Below, one piece after another: positions 1 through 5,705 of a stretch of DNA of 18,144 nucleotides. Source of the stretch: Deltaproteobacteria bacterium. GTDB lineage: Bacteria > Desulfobacterota > DSM-4660 > Desulfatiglandales > Desulfatiglandaceae. The notes under the pieces were generated by a model. The model ran no database searches. It was given only the letters and a program-made list of their open reading frames with translations, and had not been told where the DNA came from. The stretch spans positions 1 through 18,144 of the forward strand of contig JABGPV010000080.1 of NCBI GenBank assembly GCA_018644785.1, given 5' to 3'. The first letter of the stretch is position 1. The number at the start of each line of letters is the position of its first letter. The translations under genes were made by a program, and so were the position numbers.

Positions 1-877
1 AAATGGGGACGCCGCTTTTTGTCAGTGTTCCGAGGGTTCTTGCAAAACGGGCCACCTCAATCTTTTTGATGAGTTCCCCCACCACAGGGAATTTCATTTT
101 CTTTCGGTCGAACTTCAAACGTCCTGCCGGCGTTTTCAGATATCTTCTCAGGAAAAAATAACCTGTGCCGAGTACAGCCAGAATAGCCCACCAGTAGGAT
201 TGCAGCAAATGGCTGATTCCCAGCAGCAATTGAGTGCTCAGGGGAATAGTCTGCCCCATATCTGAGAAAATAATTGAGAATTTTGGAATGACAAAGGTCA
301 AAAGTATGATAATGGACACGCCTCCCACACCCACGAGAAAGATGGGGTATACCATGGCGGATTTGATATAATCCTTGAGTTCCTGTGCGCTTTCCAGAAA
401 TTCCCCCAACCGGCTTAATACCGCTTCCAGAACGCCTCCCGCCTCTCCGGCCCGCACCATGCTGACATAAAAGGAGGTGAAAGCCTTGGGGTGCCTTGCC
501 AGAGCATCCGATAAGTATCCGCCACCCTGAACGGTTTTTAGAATATCGTTCACCACCATTTTAAACTGTTCTTTTTCAGCGGATTCGATCAGCAGGGAGA
601 GCGCTCGATCAACGGGTAGGCCAGCTTCCAGCAGGGTAGCAAGGTCCTGGGTAAAAACCATCACATCTTTGGAAGAGACACGGTGAAAAAGGCCGAGGAA
701 CTGTTCTGAAACATTCAAACCCAGTCGCCGGCCGTTTCCTTTGGCCTGAGTGATCCGTATGGGAATCAGCCCGCGGGTCTGCAGTTCAGCCGCCACCTTT
801 TTTTCCTCATCCGCTTCCAGGACTCCGGTCACAATTTTTCCGGTACTGTCAGCGGCTTTGTATGAATAGGTGACCAT
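1..877 (-). CDS. gspF: Type II secretion inner-membrane platform protein GspF (3' part missing)
   Basis: Reading the minus strand from the ATG at 877 gives an open frame of 292 codons that runs off the window edge, against about 400 residues for the full family. The N-terminus (MVTYSYKAADSTGK) is the typical GspF/PilC opening. It is followed by the cytoplasmic T2SSF repeat with the family signature GEAGGVLEAVL, a hydrophobic segment around residues 170-195 (FLVGVGGVSIIILLTFVIP), a second one around 215-240, and the start of the second T2SSF repeat (ARFARTLGTLTKSGVPI). The ATG lies only 2 nt after the gspE stop codon, and no strong ribosome binding site precedes it, so translation is probably coupled to gspE. 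GspF anchors the GspE ATPase to the inner membrane and helps assemble the pseudopilus. A type IV pilus PilC is the alternative; the gspE partner makes type II secretion more likely. Confidence 0.93.
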   Translation of the reverse strand, partial: MVTYSYKAADSTGKIVTGVLEADEEKKVAAELQTRGLIPIRITQAKGNGRRLGLNVSEQFLGLFHRVSSKDVMVFTQDLATLLEAGLPVDRALSLLIESAEKEQFKMVVNDILKTVQGGGYLSDALARHPKAFTSFYVSMVRAGEAGGVLEAVLSRLGEFLESAQELKDYIKSAMVYPIFLVGVGGVSIIILLTFVIPKFSIIFSDMGQTIPLSTQLLLGISHLLQSYWWAILAVLGTGYFFLRRYLKTPAGRLKFDRKKMKFPVVGELIKKIEVARFARTLGTLTKSGVPI

Positions 878-879
878 TG

Positions 880-2397
880 TCAGTTTTCAAGGGTAACTTT
901 CAATATTTCGGGAATGGTGGTCATCCCTGCCTTCACCTTTCGCCATCCATCCTCTCTCAGGGTCAGCATTCCCGATTTGACGGCCACGTCTTTGATCGTC
1001 TCAGCGCTTGATTTGTTGATAATTTCTTTGCGAATTTGCTGATTTATGGGCAGATACTCAAAAATGGCGGTCCTGCCGCTGAACCCTGTGTATCGGCACG
1101 CTTCGCAGCCCTTGCCCGCAAAAAACTTTATTTCGGGGGCTTCAAAGGAATCGATCTGCATGGACTTCAAAAGCCTTTCTTCCGGTTCCACCCGCTCTTT
1201 GCATTCCGGGCAGATGACTCTCACAAGCCGTTGGGCCAGAACGCCCAAAAGGGTTGAACTTAAGAGAAAACTCTCCACGCCCATGTCCAGAAGCCTTGTA
1301 ACAGCCCCCGCCGCATCATTGGTATGCAGTGTGCTGAACAGCAGATGTCCGGTCAAGGCGGATTGAATGGCAATCTCGGCGGTTTCCCTGTCCCGGATCT
1401 CTCCCACCAGGATGATATCCGGATCCTGCCGAACAATAGAACGAAGTCCGCTGGCAAAGGACATGCCGATTTTCTGGTTTACCTGAATCTGGTTCACGCC
1501 GCTCAGTTGATATTCAACCGGTTCCTCCAGGGTGATAATTTTGTTTCCCGGTGAATTGATTTTGGCAAGGGTTGTGTAGAGGGTCGATGTTTTGCCGCTT
1601 CCCGTTGGTCCGGTCACCAGAATCATGCCATACGGCTGCAGGGTGAGTTGGGTATATTGGGCCAGTACATCGTCCGGGAATCCCAGTTTATCAAGGTCAA
1701 GGATGAGGGTATCCCGGTCCAAAATTCGCATGACCAGGCTTTCGCCAAACAGGGTGGGAATGGTCGAAATCCTGAAATCGATTTCTTTGTCCGAAATCCG
1801 CAGTTTGATTCGACCGTCCTGGGGCAGCCGTCTTTCCGCAATATCCAGTTTGGCCATAATTTTAACCCTGGAAATAATGGCCGCCTGAAGGCGATGGGGG
1901 GGGGATTCCACGTCATGCAGAACACCGTCTATGCGGTATCGCGCCTTGAATTCATTTTCAAAGGGTTCAAAATGGATATCGCTGGCTTTCTGCTCCACCG
2001 CGTTAAAAATCAACCGGTTCACCAGACGGATGATGGGCGCCTCCGATGCCAGGTCCCTTAAATGCTCTTCATCTTCAATGTCCTCAGCGGAAATATCATA
2101 AATATCTTTCCCCGCTTCCTCAATGATGGTTTCAAGGGATTGACTGCCGGCTCCGTACAGTCGTTCAATGGTGTCAAGGATGTCGCCTTCTTTTCCCTGG
2201 CATACTTGAATGTCCAGACCGTATGTAACCTTTAAGGCGTCAATGGTGTAAAAATCCTCTGGATCGGCTATGGCGATTTTCAGAAAATCGTCCCCCATCT
2301 CCAATGGAACGAACATGGATTCCCGCATCATTTTATCAGAGAGGTTCCCCACGACTACCGGTTCTTTGGGATAATCTTTAAACGAAATAGAGGTCAT
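880..2397 (-). CDS. gspE: Type II secretion ATPase GspE
   Basis: This is a 505-residue secretion ATPase that powers pseudopilus assembly at the inner membrane. In order there is an N-terminal GspE N-domain (about 1-80), the ASDIHFEP segment preceding the core, Walker A GPTGSGKT (about 263-270), the Asp box around EEPVEYQ, Walker B DPDIILVGEIRD (about 325-336), the His box TLHTNDAAGA, and a tetracysteine zinc motif, CPEC (about 396-399) paired with CEAC (about 431-434). The zinc motif is typical of GspE/PilB. I chose the ATG at 2397, preceded by GAGGTG about 10 nt upstream. The frame stays open to 2445, but that extension lies inside the repeat element at 2414-2555 and has no family-like sequence. 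The length matches typical GspE of about 500 residues. gspF follows after 2 nt. gspD is not upstream; the preceding gene is a sugar-nucleotide epimerase. Confidence 0.95.
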   Translation of the reverse strand: MTSISFKDYPKEPVVVGNLSDKMMRESMFVPLEMGDDFLKIAIADPEDFYTIDALKVTYGLDIQVCQGKEGDILDTIERLYGAGSQSLETIIEEAGKDIYDISAEDIEDEEHLRDLASEAPIIRLVNRLIFNAVEQKASDIHFEPFENEFKARYRIDGVLHDVESPPHRLQAAIISRVKIMAKLDIAERRLPQDGRIKLRISDKEIDFRISTIPTLFGESLVMRILDRDTLILDLDKLGFPDDVLAQYTQLTLQPYGMILVTGPTGSGKTSTLYTTLAKINSPGNKIITLEEPVEYQLSGVNQIQVNQKIGMSFASGLRSIVRQDPDIILVGEIRDRETAEIAIQSALTGHLLFSTLHTNDAAGAVTRLLDMGVESFLLSSTLLGVLAQRLVRVICPECKERVEPEERLLKSMQIDSFEAPEIKFFAGKGCEACRYTGFSGRTAIFEYLPINQQIRKEIINKSSAETIKDVAVKSGMLTLREDGWRKVKAGMTTIPEILKVTLEN

Positions 2398-2413
2398 TTC
2401 AGATCCACACCTC

Positions 2414-2555
2414 GAGACCTTTGCAAAACGTCCCCTTTCGCCCAATCTCTGCGTTGCATTCTGATTTTAATCCTCGAAATATTCAATATATTCCTCCGGC
2501 TAAAACCCTCATGCGCCTTGATCTTGAACGAAATTGAACATTTTCCAAAGGTCTC
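2414..2555. repeat. 142-bp MITE-like element with long imperfect terminal inverted repeats
   Basis: The left end GAGACCTTTGCAAAACG (2414-2430) is mirrored at the right end by the reverse complement of GAGACCTTTGGAAAATG (2539-2555), with 15 of 17 bases matching. Similarity continues inward so that about 27 of the first 36 positions pair. The first 10 bases are identical at both ends. The 142-bp body has no credible ORF. No clear target-site duplication is seen next to the ends. The structure fits a non-autonomous miniature transposable element or a dispersed palindromic repeat. I have the impression that similar ends occur repeatedly in Desulfobacterales genomes, but only a genome search can show that. 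Confidence 0.65.
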
Positions 2556-2622
2556 TACTTTAATCAGTGGCAATCGAAGGGATACTTCCCTTTGAAATTC
2601 TTGAAAAACCAAAATCCCTCTG

Positions 2623-3582
2623 CTATTTCTTGAAATAGTCAATGACACTCTCAATGATGCTTTCCAGGTCATATGACGGCTCAAACCCAATGGTTTTTTT
2701 CAGCTTGCTGATATTCGGGCATCTTCTTTCCATATCTTCAAAACCCGGGCCGTAAGCCTTTTCGTACGGCACAAAATCAATTTCGGAACGACTTCCCGTC
2801 ATCTCCTTGACTTTAAGGGCCAGGTCCTTAATGGTCACTTCCTCATTGTTGCCCACATTGAAAATGTCGCCTTCCGCCGCAGGTTCATCCATCAATCGTG
2901 TAATGGCTTCCACCACGTCGTTGACATGGGCGAAACTTCGGCTCTGGGTGCCATCCCCGTAAACGGTGATGGGTTTACCCAGTAAAGCGCTTTGAACAAA
3001 ATTGGGCAAAACCATGCCATATTGTCCGGTTTGTCTGGGACCGACTGTGTTAAACAACCGGCCGATCAATACGGGCAGTTTTTTTTCGTCAAAATAGGCA
3101 AGGGCTAGAAACTCATCCAGGGTTTTGGAACACGCATAGGCCCACCGTCGTTTTTTGACCGACCCCATGACCCGGTTGTCATCTTCCGACAAATCATGTT
3201 CCACATGTTTGCCGTAAATCTCGGAGGTAGAGGCAATAAACACCTTTTTCTTGAATTGATTGGCCAGCCTCAGGACCACTTCGGTCCCTTTGACGTTGGT
3301 ATCCAGCGTTTCCACCGGATGGTCCATGATGTTTCTGACGCCCACCGCAGCCGCCAGATGGTATATTTGGTCCGCTTTGAATATCAGCTCGTTCATAACG
3401 GATTCGTTTAAAATGGTATCAATCACCAGATGCAGCCGTTCATGATTCTGTATCTTGGAGATATTGGCCAGTTTGCCGGTCCATAAATTGTCAACAATAA
3501 ACAACTCGTCTCCGTTTTCGAGCAAACGCTCTGCCAGATGAGATCCAATAAAGCCGGCACCCCCTGTAATCAAAATTTTCAT
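2623..3582 (-). CDS. NAD-dependent epimerase/dehydratase, UDP-glucuronate decarboxylase-like
   Basis: This is a 319-residue extended short-chain dehydrogenase acting on nucleotide sugars in the cytoplasm. The sequence shows the NAD-binding GGAGFIGSH at 7-15, the STSEIYG segment at 118-124 and the catalytic Tyr149/Lys153 in YACSK. RLFNTVGPRQ (175-184) and YGDGTQSRSF (208-217) are typical of the UDP-glucose epimerase, dTDP-glucose dehydratase and UDP-glucuronate decarboxylase group. The C-terminal GFEDMERRCPNISK resembles UDP-xylose synthases and the ArnA decarboxylase domain, so UDP-glucuronate decarboxylase is my first guess and 4-epimerase the second. The exact substrate cannot be settled from sequence. 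The gene follows the NusG-like gene after a 157-bp spacer on the same strand, and both suit a surface polysaccharide pathway. Confidence 0.9.
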   Translation of the reverse strand: MKILITGGAGFIGSHLAERLLENGDELFIVDNLWTGKLANISKIQNHERLHLVIDTILNESVMNELIFKADQIYHLAAAVGVRNIMDHPVETLDTNVKGTEVVLRLANQFKKKVFIASTSEIYGKHVEHDLSEDDNRVMGSVKKRRWAYACSKTLDEFLALAYFDEKKLPVLIGRLFNTVGPRQTGQYGMVLPNFVQSALLGKPITVYGDGTQSRSFAHVNDVVEAITRLMDEPAAEGDIFNVGNNEEVTIKDLALKVKEMTGSRSEIDFVPYEKAYGPGFEDMERRCPNISKLKKTIGFEPSYDLESIIESVIDYFKK

Positions 3583-3689
3583 TCTATTCCTCCTCTACGC
3601 CAAAGCCTGTCCTTCACGCAGCTCCGCCCCTTCGGTTACGAGCGCTAAACCGTTTATATGGTTAATTAAATTGTAAAAAAGTAATTGTA

Positions 3690-3703
3690 AACCGTGAACG
3701 GTT
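3690..3703. repeat. 14-bp palindrome in the spacer between epimerase and NusG-like genes
   Basis: AACCGT at 3690-3695 and ACGGTT at 3698-3703 form a perfect dyad around GA. It lies in a 157-bp spacer rich in short A/T repeats, where GGTTAC and AAACCGT motifs recur between 3633 and 3705. It could be an operator, a weak RNA hairpin or part of a dispersed repeat. No T-run follows on either strand, so it is not a canonical terminator. Confidence 0.35.
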
Positions 3704-3739
3704 ACTAAAAAATATGGCTCTGAGCTGTCGGATGATCGT

Positions 3740-4279
3740 TTATCCGGGAATCCTTTCCAGGGACCAGCCTTCAATTTCCACTTCCAGGGATCGCTGCAGC
3801 AACTCAACCGAGACCACGACCTGATCGGTTTTGTTCTTGTGCCGAATATAAAAGCCTTCCAGGCCTTTGAGAGGCCCCTCCATGATCATCACGCGGTCTC
3901 CTTTCCGCATGTAGGTGCGGTTTTGAACGGTTCGATCGGTGCCGTCCAGGATCATCAGGGAAGAGATTTCCTGTTCGTTGGCGGGAACCGGTTTCCCTTT
4001 AAAAGCCACCATCCGAACCACACCAACCGTCTGGATGATGCGATGATATTCCTCCGGCGCCAGGGCCGAGCGGACAAAAATATAACCCGGAATCATGGGC
4101 ACCAATATCTTTTTCCGCCGATCTTTTCGACGGCTCATGACCTCAATTCGCGGAAGAAAAGCTTCGAGGGATTTTCCACAAAGTCCCGTATGGACTTTTT
4201 GTTCAAAACGGCTCCGTGTATGCAGTGCCCACCATCTGGCCGGCGCCACGATTGAATCCGTCAGGGTTTCAGTTTCCAA
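3740..4279 (-). CDS. NusG/RfaH-like transcription antiterminator (UpxY type)
   Basis: The product has 179 residues, the usual length for specialised NusG paralogues. It has an NGN domain from about residue 15 to 110, starting with WWALHTRSRFEQKV and carrying the PMIPGYIFVR core typical of the family. A KOW-containing C-terminal domain follows from about 125 (RKGDRVMIMEGPLKGLEG). Proteins of this group bind RNA polymerase and suppress premature termination in long operons for polysaccharide, lipopolysaccharide or secondary products. They usually sit at the head of such operons, as here with the sugar-nucleotide epimerase downstream. The start is a TTG at 4279 with AAGGAG upstream (around 4294-4298); there is no ATG alternative nearby. 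No ops-like element (GGCGGTAG) was seen near the gene. The housekeeping NusG is unlikely, since no secE or rpl genes adjoin. Confidence 0.85.
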   Translation of the reverse strand: METETLTDSIVAPARWWALHTRSRFEQKVHTGLCGKSLEAFLPRIEVMSRRKDRRKKILVPMIPGYIFVRSALAPEEYHRIIQTVGVVRMVAFKGKPVPANEQEISSLMILDGTDRTVQNRTYMRKGDRVMIMEGPLKGLEGFYIRHKNKTDQVVVSVELLQRSLEVEIEGWSLERIPG

Positions 4280-4369
4280 AATGATTAACGCTCCTTTTCA
4301 CCGGTTATTTCCCCTTATGCTTCTGATAGCGGAAATGTTGAGGAAATGATGGACTTTGTCAAGGAAAAA

Positions 4370-4398
4370 TTGACGATGCCGTCTTGCCGGAGTATAAT
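4370..4398 (+). promoter_or_regulatory. Sigma-70 promoter of the DUF6485 gene
   Basis: TTGACG at 4370-4375 and a perfect TATAAT at 4393-4398 are separated by exactly 17 bp. The predicted start is near 4405, giving an 80-nt leader before the ATG at 4484. An imperfect inverted repeat (4371-4381 with 4426-4436) overlaps the -35 box and encloses the -10 box. Confidence 0.75.
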
Positions 4399-4436
4399 AA
4401 TACCTTACAAAATTTTTTCAAAAAACGCCATCGTCA
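4371..4436. repeat. Inverted repeat flanking the promoter core
   Basis: TGACGATGCCG at 4371-4381 and CGCCATCGTCA at 4426-4436 are reverse complements at 10 of 11 positions, including 8 uninterrupted pairs. Their centres are 55 bp apart, roughly five helical turns. One arm covers the -35 hexamer and the other lies in the early transcribed region. This is the geometry of a pair of operator half-sites or looping sites, though a chance match cannot be excluded. Confidence 0.4.
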
Positions 4437-4483
4437 GTTTGTGTATGAGCGTTTGTTTAACCCTTATGAAGGGGAGGAGAAAC

Positions 4484-4687
4484 ATGGAATGTAATCGGGA
4501 GAAGAACCTTGAAAAGTGTAATTGCACCTATGAACCCTGTGCCAGAAAAGGAATCTGTTGCGAGTGTATTGCCTATCATCTGAAAATGCGACAACTCCCC
4601 GGTTGCTGCTTTTCAAAAGACGCGGAAAAAACCTATGATCGCTCTTTTGAACATTTTTCGCGTCTGGTCCAACAGGGGAGGATCTGA
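4484..4687 (+). CDS. Small cysteine-rich DUF6485 family protein
   Basis: This 67-residue protein begins at the ATG at 4484, placed by a strong GGGGAGGAG ribosome binding site (4471-4479). The in-frame extension back to 4346 crosses the promoter and is not coding. Nine cysteines lie at residues 3, 12, 14, 19, 25, 26, 28, 41 and 42, in the pattern MECNxEKN, CxCTYxPCxRKGxCCEC, LPGCCF. This matches the DUF6485 family as I remember it, found in anaerobic bacteria. The cysteine spacing suggests a metal or iron-sulfur site, but no function is known and I infer none. The conserved TYDRSFEHF segment follows the cysteines. The gene is monocistronic, divergent from the NusG-like gene, and has its own strong promoter and an 80-nt leader. 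Nothing downstream on this strand continues it. Confidence 0.88.
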   Translation: MECNREKNLEKCNCTYEPCARKGICCECIAYHLKMRQLPGCCFSKDAEKTYDRSFEHFSRLVQQGRI

Positions 4688-4690
4688 CGA

Positions 4691-4734
4691 CAAAAATGAT
4701 AAAGACCCATCTTTCCGAAAGCCTTTGGTATGGG
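4691..4734 (-). terminator. Possible terminator downstream of tRNA-Pro
   Basis: On the minus strand, CCCAT pairs with ATGGG around an inner CTTTC/GAAAG hairpin (4706-4734). A T-rich tail (TCTTTATCATTTTT) follows down to 4691. The stem is interrupted and weak, but it sits directly after the tRNA 3' end, where a terminator is expected. Confidence 0.35.
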
Positions 4735-4736
4735 GA

Positions 4737-4813
4737 TGGTCGGGACGACTGGATTTGAACCAGCGACCCCCGCGTCCCGAACGCGGTGCTCTACCAGACT
4801 GAGCCACGTCCCG
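4737..4813 (-). tRNA. tRNA-Pro (anticodon CGG)
   Basis: The 77-nt cloverleaf folds completely. The acceptor stem CGGGACG/CGTCCCG has 7 pairs, the D stem is GCTC/GAGC, and the anticodon stem CCGCG/CGCGG holds the loop TTCGGGA with anticodon CGG. The T stem GCTGG/CCAGT has the loop TTCAAAT. Discriminator A and an encoded CCA complete the 3' end (4737-4740). The anticodon reads CCG proline codons. It lies 49 nt after the orotate phosphoribosyltransferase gene on the same strand and could be processed from that transcript. Confidence 0.97.
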
Positions 4814-4862
4814 ACTGAAGGGGACCATACCTTATTTCTTTTTCTGAAGCAAGTCCATTTTG

Positions 4863-5648
4863 TCACCGATAATGTCCCTTGCCGCCCGCAGCATCAACAC
4901 CGTATGTTTCCATGTACACGTCAAACTCCGCTTTGGTCCCGCCATCGATGGGAACCCGATTTCCCCTTACCAGAACCGGAACACTTTCTTCATAAAGATA
5001 TTGCACCACCGCTTTAATGCCGGCGACGGCGAAAACCCCGATGCCGCTTTTTGAAACAAAATCGTCAATGGCGCTGTTTCCTTTGCGTCCAAGGACAACG
5101 TTCCCCTCTTCACTATAAACCGCTGTTGTCTGTTCCCGGTCAATCCCGATGCCGACCCCTTCCACATGAATTGTTATACCCCTTAAATGCGCTTCGGCTT
5201 CGATCTTTTCAAGAAGGTCGTATTTGGTGCCCATGGAGGTGGCCACATCATCCACAACGAAGAGGCGGCAGCCGTCAAAGAAGCTCTGGTTGACAAACAT
5301 GCCCTTCTTTCCGGTGGCCTCTCCGTGGGTTTTGGCTTCCTTACGGTCATATTCAAACACAAGGTCTTTTTGATATTCCTGCCATAGGGCGATGCTGGTT
5401 GAAAGGGCAATGGTGCTGCCCTTGTAGGAAGGCCCCAGGATGATGTCAACACGTTTTTCAAGACCCCTGGACACCATCATTTCGGCAAAAAAAGACCCCA
5501 GCAAAAGACTTAGACGTCCGGTCTTGAACATGGCCATATTAACAAAATAGGGCGTCGGCCGCCCATCCTTGAGCACCAGGCCCCTATCAAAAAATAGCGC
5601 CCCGGTTTCGGCCAGGGTCTTCGCCAGTCGTTTCACATGATTTTCCAT
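4863..5648 (-). CDS. pyrE: Orotate phosphoribosyltransferase-like protein
   Basis: The 261-residue product belongs to the type I phosphoribosyltransferases and most resembles orotate phosphoribosyltransferase, which makes OMP from orotate and PRPP in pyrimidine synthesis. Seen features are LKDGRPTPYFVNM (26-38), corresponding to the family's K-x-SPYF segment, GPSYKGSTIA (72-81), YDRKEAKTHGE (100-110), which matches the flexible catalytic loop with its conserved Lys and His, and the PRPP-binding VVDDVATSMG (131-140). It is about 45-50 residues longer than common bacterial PyrE because of a C-terminal extension. In the PRPP loop, SMG replaces the usual TG pair. Orotate remains the best substrate assignment, but another base is possible. 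It lies 57 bp after the TPR gene, with tRNA-Pro downstream, all on one strand. Confidence 0.85.
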   Translation of the reverse strand: MENHVKRLAKTLAETGALFFDRGLVLKDGRPTPYFVNMAMFKTGRLSLLLGSFFAEMMVSRGLEKRVDIILGPSYKGSTIALSTSIALWQEYQKDLVFEYDRKEAKTHGEATGKKGMFVNQSFFDGCRLFVVDDVATSMGTKYDLLEKIEAEAHLRGITIHVEGVGIGIDREQTTAVYSEEGNVVLGRKGNSAIDDFVSKSGIGVFAVAGIKAVVQYLYEESVPVLVRGNRVPIDGGTKAEFDVYMETYGVDAAGGKGHYR

Positions 5649-5705
5649 TTTGATTTTATCCCATCCAACTGCAAATACGATTGATAATTAACCCACCGTC
5701 TGGCA

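Noticed and set aside
1648..2061. 137-residue plus-strand open frame.
   Set aside because: It is a reverse-strand shadow of the gspE ATPase core, with no ribosome binding site or family likeness.
2577..2592. Hairpin AAGGGA-TACT-TCCCTT after the epimerase gene as a terminator.
   Set aside because: The stem is only 6 bp and no T-run follows on the minus strand, so it does not meet the standard for an intrinsic terminator.
4346..4483. N-terminal extension of the DUF6485 frame.
   Set aside because: It spans the promoter and predicted leader, and the GGGGAGGAG site clearly places the start at 4484.
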